NCBI GenBank assembly: GCA_024233935.1
Contig: JACKOY010000022.1
Coordinates: 4,489 to 68,488, forward strand
Length of the DNA: 64,000 nucleotides
Source of the DNA: Spirochaetales bacterium
GTDB lineage: Bacteria; Spirochaetota; Leptospiria; Leptospirales; Leptonemataceae
Reading direction: 5' to 3'
Positions 53,595 through 62,530 of the stretch are shown here, piece by piece. The notes under the pieces were generated by a model. That model was not told the origin of the DNA. It did no database searches and saw only the letters and a program-made list of their open reading frames with translations. The stretch's first letter is position 1; each line of letters opens with the position of its first letter. The position numbers were made by a program, and so were the translations under genes.

Positions 53595-53624
53595 AGGCCC
53601 CGGTCTCCATGCAGGCCGACAGCG

Positions 53625-54323
53625 ATGGACACAAACATTCTTCTGGTCGATGATGACCGCAAGCTACGCGAGTTGCTTTCCGAATTCTTGAGTAACCACG
53701 GCTTTCGCGTACACTGTTTGGCGGACGGCAATGGGATTCTAAGCGCACTGCAGGAATACCAGGCGAACCTGGTGATTCTGGACATCATGTTGCCTGGCGG
53801 GGACGGTTTCGAAGTGCTAAAAGAAATACGGGCCCGTTCGGACGTGCCGGTGATCATGCTGACTGCGCGCGGTGAGCCCATCGATCGGGTGCTGGGCCTG
53901 GAGCTCGGTGCCGACGATTACCTGGCAAAGCCCTTCGAGCCCCGCGAACTTCTGGCCCGGCTCAAGGCCATTTTGCGGCGGACGCGTCATTCCGAGCCGG
54001 TCGCGCCGGCCGGCCCCGTTCGCATCCGTGTGGGTGAGCTGGAACTGGACCAACGCAACCAAAGGCTGACCGTTGGTTCTGAAGTGCGTGAACTCTCCGG
54101 AGCGGAAAGTGAGCTGCTGGCGGTCTTGCTGGCCGAACCGGACCGGGTTTTCAGTCGCGACGAGATTATGAACCAAACCCGCGGTCGGGATTATATGGGT
54201 TTTGAGCGCACGATCGATGTTCACATCAGCCGCTTGCGCAACGTGCTGTCGGATTTCCCGGGCTATCGCGATCGCATTCGCACGGTGCGGGGCCGCGGCT
54301 ACATGTTTACGAGCGCCGATTGA
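53625..54323 (+). CDS. OmpR-family response regulator, CpxR-like
   Basis: 232 residues. Receiver domain: acidic pocket LLVDDDRKLREL, phospho-acceptor Asp53 in LVILDIMLPGGDG, PVIMLTARGE and KPF (switch Lys). The C-terminal winged helix (~130-230) has ELSGAESELLAVLLAEPDRV, FERTIDVHISRLRNVL and IRTVRGRGYMF. The closest E. coli-type architecture is CpxR/RstA. Its TGA overlaps the ATG of the kinase gene. It likely binds the GTAAA sites just upstream and controls both itself and the CpxP-like gene. Confidence 0.93.
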   Translation: MDTNILLVDDDRKLRELLSEFLSNHGFRVHCLADGNGILSALQEYQANLVILDIMLPGGDGFEVLKEIRARSDVPVIMLTARGEPIDRVLGLELGADDYLAKPFEPRELLARLKAILRRTRHSEPVAPAGPVRIRVGELELDQRNQRLTVGSEVRELSGAESELLAVLLAEPDRVFSRDEIMNQTRGRDYMGFERTIDVHISRLRNVLSDFPGYRDRIRTVRGRGYMFTSAD

Positions 54324-55672
54324 TGTCGCGTCTCTACCTGAAGATATTTGCTCTTTTTTGCGGGACCCTGCTGGTGGTGGAGGCGGCGTTGTTTACGGCC
54401 GCGCACCTTCTGGCCCGTGAAGACGAGTCCGGTCGTATCGAAAGACTGGCCCGGGGGCAGGCCGGTTTGATGCGTGAGCTGCTAAGCGCAGCTGGCCCGG
54501 ACCCCGCGGCTCTCCAGCATGCGGTCGAGGTCGTCGGCCTTGCCTACGATGCCCGGCTGCGGCTGGTCAATCGGGAAAGCGGCCTCGAGCTGGCCCGCAC
54601 AAGGGACAACGAGACTTTTGAAGAACTGCACCGACCTCTCCGTGAGGTGCATCCCGGCGTATGGATCGCAAGAACACCAGGCGGATTTGCAGGCCGCATC
54701 AATATCGATCTGGAGTCGGGTCCGGCGCGGCTCGAGATTCGTATTCCGGAACGCCACGGGCCTATCGGCGGAGGGTTCTTGCTGTTTGCGGTCGGCCTCG
54801 GGCTTGCCTTTGCCTTGTTGATGCTTCCGATTTCCCGTATGTTGACGAATCCATTGCGCCGCCTGCGCGAGTCCGCCTTGCGCATCGCGGCCGGCGAGCT
54901 TTCACATCGAGTTCCACTTTCGGGGGGTGACGAGGTGCGCGAGCTCAGCGAGGCCATGAACGAAATGGCCGAACGCGTCGAAGCCATGGTTCGAGAACTC
55001 CGGGAAATGGCCGCCAATCTTTCGCATGCTTTGCGCACACCCCTGGCGCGACTCCAGCTCGCGTTCGGGCTGGCGGAGGAAGCGCGATCGGACCGGGAGC
55101 GAAGGTTGCAGCTGGATCGGGCGCGCTCTGAAATCCGCGAAATGGATGAGCTGATCGGCCGCATTCTTCTTCTGGCCCGGATCGACGCGCAGCAGCTTAC
55201 CCGACAGGAGGCGATTGAACTCGGGCCGCTACTGGCATCCATAATCGAAAGCAATCGTCCCCTGTTTGCAGAGCAGCAAATCGTGCTGGAGTGTGCGCTC
55301 AAAGAAGACGCCGTCGTGGCAGGCAGTGGGGCCGAGTTGCGTCTGGCCTTCGGCGCGATTCTGGAAAATCAGGCCCGCTACGCCGCTCCCGGGTCTCGAG
55401 CCCGGGTGCGTCTTGACGTGAAAGGCGATCTGATCCGCCTCGATTTTTTGAATCACTGTCGCGAACACCGGTCCGGAGATCCCGAACAGTGGTTTGAACC
55501 GTTTTTTCGGTCCCCCGACAGTCCTGGAAGCGGCCTCGGACTTGCGCTTGTACGGCGGGTCATTGAAAACCACGGCGGCACGGCGGCGGCAAAGCTGGAA
55601 GCTGACCTCTTTGAACTGCGTGTATTTCTACCTGCACTTCGGCCGCAGGTCAGAATGAACCCGGAAGACTAA
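54323..55672 (+). CDS. Sensor histidine kinase, CpxA-like
   Basis: 449 residues from ATG 54323 (overlap with the regulator stop). It has TM1 (FALFCGTLLVVEAALFTAAH), a ~115-residue periplasmic sensor, TM2 (FLLFAVGLGLAFALLMLP), HAMP (PLRRLRESALRIAAGELSHR), H-box ANLSHALRTPLARL (His235), N-box AFGAILENQARYA and G-box PGSGLGLALVRR. The kinase core is complete. The order TM-sensor-TM-HAMP-HisKA-HATPase and its neighbours fit an envelope-stress sensor restrained by the CpxP-like protein. Confidence 0.93.
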   Translation: MSRLYLKIFALFCGTLLVVEAALFTAAHLLAREDESGRIERLARGQAGLMRELLSAAGPDPAALQHAVEVVGLAYDARLRLVNRESGLELARTRDNETFEELHRPLREVHPGVWIARTPGGFAGRINIDLESGPARLEIRIPERHGPIGGGFLLFAVGLGLAFALLMLPISRMLTNPLRRLRESALRIAAGELSHRVPLSGGDEVRELSEAMNEMAERVEAMVRELREMAANLSHALRTPLARLQLAFGLAEEARSDRERRLQLDRARSEIREMDELIGRILLLARIDAQQLTRQEAIELGPLLASIIESNRPLFAEQQIVLECALKEDAVVAGSGAELRLAFGAILENQARYAAPGSRARVRLDVKGDLIRLDFLNHCREHRSGDPEQWFEPFFRSPDSPGSGLGLALVRRVIENHGGTAAAKLEADLFELRVFLPALRPQVRMNPED

Positions 55673-55677
55673 CCGAT

Positions 55678-56952
55678 TTAGATGTTGGCTTCGAGGTACG
55701 GGCGGAGGGCTGCGGGAACATCAAAGGTTCCGTCCGCGCGCTGGAAGTTTTCCATAATGGCGATCATGCAGCGTCCGGCAGCCACACCCGATCCATTGAG
55801 CGTGTGCACGAAGGCCGGCCGGTCCTTGCTTTGTTTGCCTTTGAAGCGGATCTTTCCCCGCCGGGCCTGGTATTCTTCACAATTGGAAACCGAAGAGATC
55901 TCCAGCCACCGATCGAGCCCCGGCATCCATACTTCGATGTCGTAGGTGCGTACAGCTGTTGCGCCCATATCGCCGCTACAAAGAAGCACAACGCGATAGT
56001 GCAAACCCAGGCGGCGGAGAACATCTTCGGCATGACCCAACATGGCTTCGTGGGCGTCCGCGGATTTCTCAGGATGCACCAGGCGGACCAGTTCAACTTT
56101 TTGAAACTGGTGCACACGGACGAGCCCCCGTGTGTCCTTTCCGGCTGCTCCCGCTTCCCGTCGAAAACAACTGGTGGCGGCGGTCACCGCGATCGGCAGG
56201 TCTTCTTCAGGCACTATCTGATCACGATACAGGTTGACCAGGGGGACCTCCGCCGTCGGAATCAGACTCAGGCCGTCACGATCCAGGCTGTAGTACTCGC
56301 CGCGGAACTTGGGAAACTGGCCAGTAGTGTACATGCCTTCATCCGCAATCAGCATCGGCACAAAGACCTCTTCGTAGCCGGAATGGGTTGTGTGCAGGTC
56401 CAGCATGAAGTTGATGATGGCGCGTTCGAGTCGGGCCGCAAGACCCCGATAGCTGTAAAAGCGCGAACCGGCCAGGCGCACTCCCCCTTCAAAATCCAGG
56501 ATTCCCAGCTTCTCCCCGATTTCGAAGTGCGGCAGAGGCTTGAAGTCAAACGAAGGCCTTTTGCCTTCCACTCTCAATACTTGATTGTCTTCGGCGTCTT
56601 TTCCGGTCGGAACCTCCGGGTCGATCCAGTTGGGCAGATCCAGGACACTTTCCTGCACGCGTGCCGTAAGCGATTCGTAACGTGTTTCCAGTTCGGCGAT
56701 GTGGTCTCCCAGGCTGCGTACCTGTGCTTTGCGACGCTCCGCTTCTTCTTGCTTGCCTTCCGCGATCAAGCCGCCGATTGCCTTGCTGGCCTGGTTACGT
56801 TCGGAGCGCGCGCTGTCGAGCTCCTGCTGGGTGGTCTTGCGTTGCTCGATGATTTCGAGCAGAGCGCCGATGTCGATGCTGTCGGCGTGGCGCCGCTTCA
56901 GCATCGCGGTCAGTTCTCCGGGGTTTTCTTCAATGCGTTTGAGATCCAGCAT
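55678..56952 (-). CDS. serS: Seryl-tRNA synthetase
   Basis: 424 residues. An N-terminal antiparallel coiled-coil arm (~30-105, e.g. TQQELDSARSERNQASKAIG) that grips the tRNA-Ser long arm is followed by the class II core: motif 2 SCFRREAGAAGKDTRGLVRV with HQFQKVE, and motif 3 NGSGVAAGRCMIAIMENFQ. Full length. It is convergent with the histidine kinase (5-base gap), with tatD 12 bases upstream in the same direction. Confidence 0.97.
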   Translation of the reverse strand: MLDLKRIEENPGELTAMLKRRHADSIDIGALLEIIEQRKTTQQELDSARSERNQASKAIGGLIAEGKQEEAERRKAQVRSLGDHIAELETRYESLTARVQESVLDLPNWIDPEVPTGKDAEDNQVLRVEGKRPSFDFKPLPHFEIGEKLGILDFEGGVRLAGSRFYSYRGLAARLERAIINFMLDLHTTHSGYEEVFVPMLIADEGMYTTGQFPKFRGEYYSLDRDGLSLIPTAEVPLVNLYRDQIVPEEDLPIAVTAATSCFRREAGAAGKDTRGLVRVHQFQKVELVRLVHPEKSADAHEAMLGHAEDVLRRLGLHYRVVLLCSGDMGATAVRTYDIEVWMPGLDRWLEISSVSNCEEYQARRGKIRFKGKQSKDRPAFVHTLNGSGVAAGRCMIAIMENFQRADGTFDVPAALRPYLEANI

Positions 56953-56964
56953 ATGGGTTCCAGC

Positions 56965-57819
56965 TCAATGTGAGTTGCGTAAAGCAAGAAAGCGCCGCGA
57001 GTTTTCCAGGACTGTCTTGCGGACGAACTCAGGGTCCTCGCCGCAAGTATCCTTCCTCAGCGTTGCCAGAAAATCCAGAGTATGCACGACGTGGGCCGGT
57101 TGGTTGGTTTTGCCGCGATGTGGATTCGGCGCCAGATAGGGTGCATCGGTTTCCACCATCAGGCACTCCAGCGGGAGTCGGCTGGCGCCCTGTTGCACGA
57201 ACTCCGCATTCTTAAAGGTTAACACCCCACTATACGAAACAAACCAACCCAGCTCCACGAAGGGCAAGGCTTCTTTTTCGGTATACGTAAAGCAGTGCAA
57301 CACGCCCCGCACTCCGTCGCCATGCTCGCGCAACATCGCGAGCGCATCGCTCACACTGCGGGTTTTTTCGGGCGTGTAGGTCCGGTCGTCGCGGGTGTGC
57401 AGCACGATCGGCAGGCCTTCGCGACGGGCCAGGTCCAGATGGAACGCGAAGCTCTCTTTCTGTTTGGCCTCGTGCTCGGTCGTATGAAAGTAGTCCAGCC
57501 CGGTTTCGCCGATTGCTACCAGGTCCGGATTGTCCCGGTTTGATTGCACAACATCCCGGAGCTTCGCGGCGTAAGCGCCGTCAAAACGATCAGCCGACTC
57601 GGGATGTAGACCGACGGTCCAGTACAATCTCGGGGAACCGCCCGGCGCATCCTCAGCCAGGCTCCGGTGGAATTGTGCCGACTCCAGGTCAGTCGCGATT
57701 TGCACAATGCCCTCCAGGCCGTTGTCGCGGGCAGCCTGGAGTGCGTCCGGTGTGGCAATGCCTTTGCCGGCCACCAGATCCAGGTGGCAGTGCGTGTCGA
57801 TTACCGCGGACACCGTCAT
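56965..57819 (-). CDS. tatD: TatD-family metal-dependent deoxyribonuclease
   Basis: 284 residues; TIM-barrel metallohydrolase motifs in order: IDTHCHLD, AIGETGLDYF, IVLHTRD, LHCFTYT and VETDAPYLAP, giving all metal ligands. TatD enzymes are 3'-5' exonucleases acting in DNA repair or degradation. It is slightly longer than E. coli TatD (~260). It is upstream of serS in a two-gene unit and divergent from the TRAP operon. Confidence 0.93.
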   Translation of the reverse strand: MTVSAVIDTHCHLDLVAGKGIATPDALQAARDNGLEGIVQIATDLESAQFHRSLAEDAPGGSPRLYWTVGLHPESADRFDGAYAAKLRDVVQSNRDNPDLVAIGETGLDYFHTTEHEAKQKESFAFHLDLARREGLPIVLHTRDDRTYTPEKTRSVSDALAMLREHGDGVRGVLHCFTYTEKEALPFVELGWFVSYSGVLTFKNAEFVQQGASRLPLECLMVETDAPYLAPNPHRGKTNQPAHVVHTLDFLATLRKDTCGEDPEFVRKTVLENSRRFLALRNSH

Positions 57820-57923
57820 GATTGCCTACCAGCACGCGGCGGCCCACTGACCGGTCAACCAAAGCCGCACAGAAGTAGTACTGGAAAAATTGCCCGCCCG
57901 CTTCGTACTGGGCCGGAATCCTT

Positions 57924-59066
57924 ATGAAGAAGAAACCAGAAGATCAAATCGACCGTGGGCGTTTTCTGCGGGGCATGGGCCTTGCGGCGCTGGGGGCAAG
58001 CGCTGCCGGAAGTCTGCTGGAGTGTGGTCCGGCCGGTCGATCCGGAACCGGCGCTGGAAACGAGTCCTTCGAATGGAAAATGGTTACAACCTGGCCCAAG
58101 AACTTTCCGGGTCTCGGAACGGGCGCCAACCGCCTGGCGGAACGTATAGAGCGGGCTTCGGGCGGGAGACTGCGCGTTCGGGTGTATGCGGCGGGCGAAC
58201 TGGTTCCGCCATTTGAGTGTTTTGATACCGTGTCCAATGGCACCGCCGAACTCGGCCATGGCGCTTCGTACTACTGGAAAGGCAAGGCCGAGGCCGCGCA
58301 GTTTTTCTCCGCGGTGCCCTTTGGCCTGAACGCCACCGAGATGAGTGCCTGGCTCTGGTTCGGCGGCGCTCAGGAACTCTGGGATGAATTGTACGCGCCT
58401 TTCAACCTGCGTGCTTTCGCGTGCGGGAACACCGGTGTCCAGATGGGCGGATGGTTCAACCGGGAGATTCGTTCTCTGACTGATTTTCAGGGTCTCGTGA
58501 TTCGCATGCCGGGCCTGGGCGGAGAGGTTATGACGCGCATGGGCGCCACAGTGCAGAGCATTCCCGGCGGCGAAATCTTTCAGGCTTTACAATCGGGCGC
58601 GATCGATGCAACCGAGTGGGTCGGTCCGTACAACGACCTGGCGTTTGGCTTCTACAAAGCCGCGCGATTTTACTACTGGCCCGGCTGGCATGAACCGGGC
58701 ACCGCTCTGGAACTGATCGTAAACAAACAGGCCTTTGAGGGTCTGCCCGAGGATCTACAAGAAGTCGTGCAGGCGGCCTGCAAAGCCGACTACGCTGAGA
58801 TGACCGCAGAGTTCACCGCCCGCAATAACCTGGCGCTCAAGCAGCTCGTGAACCAACACGGCGTGCAGTTGCGACGCTTTCCGGACGAAGTGCTTCGTAA
58901 GATCGCCCAGCTCAGCGAGGAAGTCGTGGCGCAAATCGGAACCCAAAATGATTTATCGAAGCGCATTTACGAAAGTTACGTTGCCTTTCGCGCCGGGTCC
59001 ATGGAGTGGGCTCGCATCGGGGAGCAGGCCTTCTCCATGGCACGTTCGGCCGGTACGGGGCAGTGA
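57924..59066 (+). CDS. TRAP transporter substrate-binding protein
   Basis: 380 residues. The N terminus (IDRGRFLRGMGLAALGASAA) looks like a Tat signal but has R-G-R instead of the twin arginine; SLLECG afterwards could be a lipobox. The mature fold matches DctP/TakP: WKMVTTWPKNFPGLGTGANR, GELVPPFECFDTV, LVIRMPGLGGEVM (conserved Arg for the substrate carboxylate) and GAIDATEWVGPYND. TakP-type proteins bind alpha-keto acids or other carboxylates in the periplasm. The stop overlaps the GTG start of the small permease gene. Confidence 0.92.
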   Translation: MKKKPEDQIDRGRFLRGMGLAALGASAAGSLLECGPAGRSGTGAGNESFEWKMVTTWPKNFPGLGTGANRLAERIERASGGRLRVRVYAAGELVPPFECFDTVSNGTAELGHGASYYWKGKAEAAQFFSAVPFGLNATEMSAWLWFGGAQELWDELYAPFNLRAFACGNTGVQMGGWFNREIRSLTDFQGLVIRMPGLGGEVMTRMGATVQSIPGGEIFQALQSGAIDATEWVGPYNDLAFGFYKAARFYYWPGWHEPGTALELIVNKQAFEGLPEDLQEVVQAACKADYAEMTAEFTARNNLALKQLVNQHGVQLRRFPDEVLRKIAQLSEEVVAQIGTQNDLSKRIYESYVAFRAGSMEWARIGEQAFSMARSAGTGQ

Positions 59067-59614
59067 TCAATCGTCTCAAGCAGGCCGTTCAATTTGCTGA
59101 CGCACTGAACCGAACAGTAGGGCAGGTCAGTGCGTGGTTGATTGTTGGCATGACCCTGGCCACGTTTGCAACCGTCGTGCTGCGTTATGTATTTGGGCTG
59201 GGCTGGATCTGGCTTCAGGAGACCGTGCTGTACATGCACGGTAGCCTGCTGATGCTTGCGGCCGGCTACACGCTTCTCGCCGGCGGTCACGTGCGGGTCG
59301 ATATCTTCTACCGGGACTGGAGTGAAGAGCGCAAGGCCCGCGTCGACATCATCGGGGCGATCTTTCTGCTTTTGCCCGTGTGCTTGCTGATTTTGATCAA
59401 AGGTCTGCCGTATGTGTTCGATTCCTTCGGGACCCTCGAAGGCTCGCCGCAGCCGGGTGGTTTGCCCATTCTCTTTTTATTCAAAGCAATACTGATTCTG
59501 ATGCCGTTGCTTCTGTTGCTTCAGGGCTTTTCCCAGGCCGCGCGATCGTACCTGTTTTTGAAGGGTGAAATGAGCCGCCTGGCCGAAGACGATACGAGTT
59601 CTACTCATGACTGA
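59063..59614 (+). CDS. TRAP transporter small permease (DctQ)
   Basis: 183 residues from a GTG start within the binding-protein stop. Four helices with the DctQ pattern: VGQVSAWLIVGMTLATFATV, VVLRYVFGLGWIWLQETVLY, AAGYTLLAGGHVRVDIFYR and a last pair (IFLLLPVCLLILIKG; FKAILILMPLLLLLQG). It forms the membrane unit with the large permease, whose gene overlaps by 8 bases. Confidence 0.92.
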   Translation: MINRLKQAVQFADALNRTVGQVSAWLIVGMTLATFATVVLRYVFGLGWIWLQETVLYMHGSLLMLAAGYTLLAGGHVRVDIFYRDWSEERKARVDIIGAIFLLLPVCLLILIKGLPYVFDSFGTLEGSPQPGGLPILFLFKAILILMPLLLLLQGFSQAARSYLFLKGEMSRLAEDDTSSTHD

Positions 59615-60998
59615 AATATTCGCCCTATTGCTGTTTGTTTTTGCCGTCGGCGTCCTTCTATCGGGTTATCCGGTGGCCTTGAGTCTGGGCGGTTCGGCGC
59701 TGCTGTTTGCATTGGTGGGCGCTCTGTTCGGGGTTTTTGATCTTTCTTTGTTCGGTGCTTTGCCCCAACGCCTGTTCGGAAACGTGATGAGTCAGGACAC
59801 CCTGATTGCGATTCCGCTTTTTATCTTTATGGGCGTTGTTTTGGAGCGGTCTCGGATCGCGGAAGAACTGCTCGAAACGATGGCGCTTCTATGTGGCGGC
59901 ATGCGCGGCGGCCTCGCGATTTCGGTATTTCTGGTGGGCGCGCTTCTGGCCGCTTCGACGGGCATTGTCGGTGCCACGGTCGTAACGATGGGTTTGATCT
60001 CTTTGCCGGCTATGCTGAAGTACCGCTATCAACCGGAGATTGCCACCGGAATCATTACGGCTTCCGGAACGCTCGGTCAGATCATCCCGCCCAGCATCAT
60101 CCTGATCATTCTCGGCGATCAGATCAGCACTGCCTACCAGCAGGCGCTTCGCGACATGGGCGACTTTTCGGGCGGATCGGTTTCAGTGGGCGATCTATTC
60201 ATGGGCGCTCTGATTCCCGGTTGTCTTCTGGTTCTCCTGTACATTCTCTATGTTGGCGGCCTGGCCCTGTTTCGCGGGCAGCATTTGCCGGCCATGCCCA
60301 TCGAAGAGCGCCGCCGTTACAGCGCGCACGACCTGTTTCGCAAAACCCTTCGCGCGTTGATTCCTCCGATACTTCTGATCGTGGGCGTGCTGGGCTCAAT
60401 CGTTGCCGGCGTGGCCACGCCAACCGAGGCCGCCTCGGTCGGTTGTGTGGGCGGTCTGGCTCTCGCACTGCTGCGCGGGCAGTTCGACTTAAAGGTGCTT
60501 CGCGACGTCATGCGCAACACCGCCCGCGTAAACAGCATGGTCTTCTTGATCTTGATCGGTGCGAGTTTATTCTCTCTGGTTTTTCGGGGATTCGACGGCG
60601 ACCTGATGGTGGAGGAGTTTTTGACGAATCTGCCGGGTGGGAAGTGGAGCGCGTTTTTGTTCGTTATGCTTTTGGTTTTCGTCCTGGGCTTTTTTCTGGA
60701 TTTCTTCGAGATTACCTTCGTTGTGGTTCCGATTGTCGGACCGATTCTCCTTGCGATGGGCCTGGATCCGATCTGGCTGGGGGTGATGATCGCGCTGAAT
60801 CTTCAGACCAGCTTTCTGACTCCGCCCTTCGGATTTGCGCTGTTCTACCTGCGTGGCGTCGCGCCGCCTTCGATCCGAACGGGCCAGATTTACCGGGGAG
60901 CGATTCCGTTTATTTGCATTCAGGTTCTGATGCTCCTGATACTGGCTTTTTTCCCGGACCTGGCAACGTACCTGCCCCACGCGATTTACGGCGAGTAG
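59607..60998 (+). CDS. TRAP transporter large permease (DctM)
   Basis: 463 residues, about twelve helices. Family motifs: VMSQDTLIAIPLFIFMGVVL, a GATVVTMG segment, SGTLGQIIPPSIILIILGD, and the C-terminal block GFFLDFFEITFVVVPIVGPI and TSFLTPPFGFALFYLRG. It is the ion-coupled (usually Na) translocation subunit for carboxylates. It is last in the dctPQM-order operon, followed by a candidate terminator. Confidence 0.95.
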   Translation: MTEIFALLLFVFAVGVLLSGYPVALSLGGSALLFALVGALFGVFDLSLFGALPQRLFGNVMSQDTLIAIPLFIFMGVVLERSRIAEELLETMALLCGGMRGGLAISVFLVGALLAASTGIVGATVVTMGLISLPAMLKYRYQPEIATGIITASGTLGQIIPPSIILIILGDQISTAYQQALRDMGDFSGGSVSVGDLFMGALIPGCLLVLLYILYVGGLALFRGQHLPAMPIEERRRYSAHDLFRKTLRALIPPILLIVGVLGSIVAGVATPTEAASVGCVGGLALALLRGQFDLKVLRDVMRNTARVNSMVFLILIGASLFSLVFRGFDGDLMVEEFLTNLPGGKWSAFLFVMLLVFVLGFFLDFFEITFVVVPIVGPILLAMGLDPIWLGVMIALNLQTSFLTPPFGFALFYLRGVAPPSIRTGQIYRGAIPFICIQVLMLLILAFFPDLATYLPHAIYGE

Positions 60999-61001
60999 CC
61001 G

Positions 61002-61038
61002 GCGCCACGCGCCAGATACACCGTCCCGGCGCTTTTTT
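61002..61038 (+). terminator. Candidate terminator after the TRAP operon
   Basis: GCGCC (61009-61013, also 61002-61006) can pair with GGCGC (61028-61032), which is directly followed by six T. The stem is short but the T-run and position support intrinsic termination. Confidence 0.5.
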
Positions 61039-61072
61039 GTGTAACGAAGCGGCTGTCGGGGCGTCTTCCTTC

Positions 61073-61155
61073 TATACTAAGGCACCGGTGAGGACCGGCA
61101 TGGGTCCACACGCCGTCGGAATGCCTCGCATCCCTGGATAGAGAGAGAAATCTGT
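61073..61155 (+). promoter_or_regulatory. Upstream region of the EgtD-like gene
   Basis: TATACT (61073-61078) is a good -10-like hexamer with no evident -35 at 17 bases. A purine-rich AGAGAGAGA ribosome site is just before the ATG at 61156. Confidence 0.35.
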
Positions 61156-62136
61156 ATGGCCAATTCGCTGACCGTGCTCGAAAGGCAAAGCCCCGAAAAG
61201 CTGCGAAACGACTTCAGACAGGACGTACTGCACGGCCTCAGCGCGAATCCGAAGCGCATCCCTTCCCGACATTTTTACGACGCGGTCGGTAGCCGGATCT
61301 TCCAGGAGATCATGGACATGCCGGAATATTACCTGACCGATTGCGAGCGCGAGATACTGCAGAAACACAGTCCTGAAATTGTGGCCGCGGTAGACCGCCC
61401 GTTTCGAATGATTGAACTGGGCGCCGGCGACGGGCGCAAGACGCGCATTTTGCTGGAAGAACTGCAAAAGCAGGGCCGGGACTTTGAATATACACCCCTG
61501 GACATATCGGAGAGCGCCGTAGCGGGCTTACTTGAAGATGTGTCCGCCGACTACCCGAAGATTCCCATGCGCGGCCTGGTTTGCGAGTACAACCACGGTC
61601 TTGAGTACCTCTGCCATGCCGACCGCCGCAATCTGGTCCTGTTTCTGGGCTCCAGCATCGGGAATTTTTCTCTGGATGAGGCCTCTGCTTTTTTCGGCCG
61701 ATTGCGGGCGATGCTGAATCCCGGGGATTTGTGCCTGGTAGGCTTTGACCTGGTGAAGGATCCGGCAGTGCTGCAGAGGGCCTACGACGATGCTGCCGGG
61801 ATTACGCGCCGTTTTAATCTCAATCTGCTTTCCCGCATCAATAATGAACTGGGTGGCCACTTTGACCTGGATGGCTTTCAACACTACGCGAGTTACGATG
61901 CAGGGCGCAGCACTATGGAGAGCTATCTGCTTTCAAGAAGGCGCCAGTCCGTTCGCATCGAAGCGCTGGGACATGACTTTGATTTTGGCGCCTGGGAGGC
62001 GGTTCATGTGGAGTTCTCCTGGAAATATTCCGAAGGCGACATTGCCATGCTCGCCGAGCGGAATAACTTCCGCCTGAAACGCGTCTATACGGACGATCGC
62101 GACTACTTTGCCGTCTCGCTTTTCGAAGCCGTATAA
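61156..62136 (+). CDS. egtD: EgtD-like L-histidine N-alpha-methyltransferase
   Basis: 326 residues, the usual EgtD length. Features in order: SRHFYDAVGSRIFQEIMDMP and EYYLTDCEREIL (substrate pocket), SAM motif ELGAGDGRKTRILLEEL, LFLGSSIGNFSLDEA (Asn170, histidine-binding in EgtD), and HVEFSWKYS with the Glu286/Ser288 pair that recognises the histidine imidazole. EgtD trimethylates histidine to hercynine, the first step to ergothioneine. The other ergothioneine genes (egtB) are not within this window, so hercynine could be the end product or egtB lies elsewhere. Confidence 0.88.
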   Translation: MANSLTVLERQSPEKLRNDFRQDVLHGLSANPKRIPSRHFYDAVGSRIFQEIMDMPEYYLTDCEREILQKHSPEIVAAVDRPFRMIELGAGDGRKTRILLEELQKQGRDFEYTPLDISESAVAGLLEDVSADYPKIPMRGLVCEYNHGLEYLCHADRRNLVLFLGSSIGNFSLDEASAFFGRLRAMLNPGDLCLVGFDLVKDPAVLQRAYDDAAGITRRFNLNLLSRINNELGGHFDLDGFQHYASYDAGRSTMESYLLSRRRQSVRIEALGHDFDFGAWEAVHVEFSWKYSEGDIAMLAERNNFRLKRVYTDDRDYFAVSLFEAV

Positions 62137-62143
62137 AAAGTCG

Positions 62144-62530
62144 TTACTGCCCGGAATATTTCAGAAACGGAATTTCCCGCGAGAAGCCGGGGGCGGTAAA
62201 AATCAACATGTGCATCTTGTCGCTCTCGAAGGCGAGGACCAGCAGAGTGCCTTCCCGAAAGGCAGCGGCCAACACCGAAGACTCGGTAGCCGGAGTCGCC
62301 TTTTTGATTCGGGCCCAGTACTCCTGACGAACGGAGCGCTCGATCTCGAACTCGAGCTCCAGCCGCTCCTCGCCGAGGGCGATTACGGCTTTGTTTCCGG
62401 CCACGATGTCAAATCGCATGCGATCATCAGCCTGTTGCCAGCGACCGGCGGGAATCTGCCAGCCGCCGGCAGCAAGGTCGCTCAGGGCAAAGGCAAAGAG
62501 GACAGGCAGGGCGTGGCGGGGAGCAATCAT
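62144..62530 (-). CDS. Small secreted protein of unknown function
   Basis: 128 residues. MIAPRHALPVLFAFALSDLAAGG is a signal peptide with cleavage near AAG. The mature ~105 residues look all-beta (MRFDIVAGNKAVIALGEERL, LVLAFESDKMHMLIFTAPG). No family was recognised. Its start overlaps the stop of the YaaR-like gene by 4 bases, so the two are co-translated. It is convergent with egtD. Confidence 0.65.
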   Translation of the reverse strand: MIAPRHALPVLFAFALSDLAAGGWQIPAGRWQQADDRMRFDIVAGNKAVIALGEERLELEFEIERSVRQEYWARIKKATPATESSVLAAAFREGTLLVLAFESDKMHMLIFTAPGFSREIPFLKYSGQ

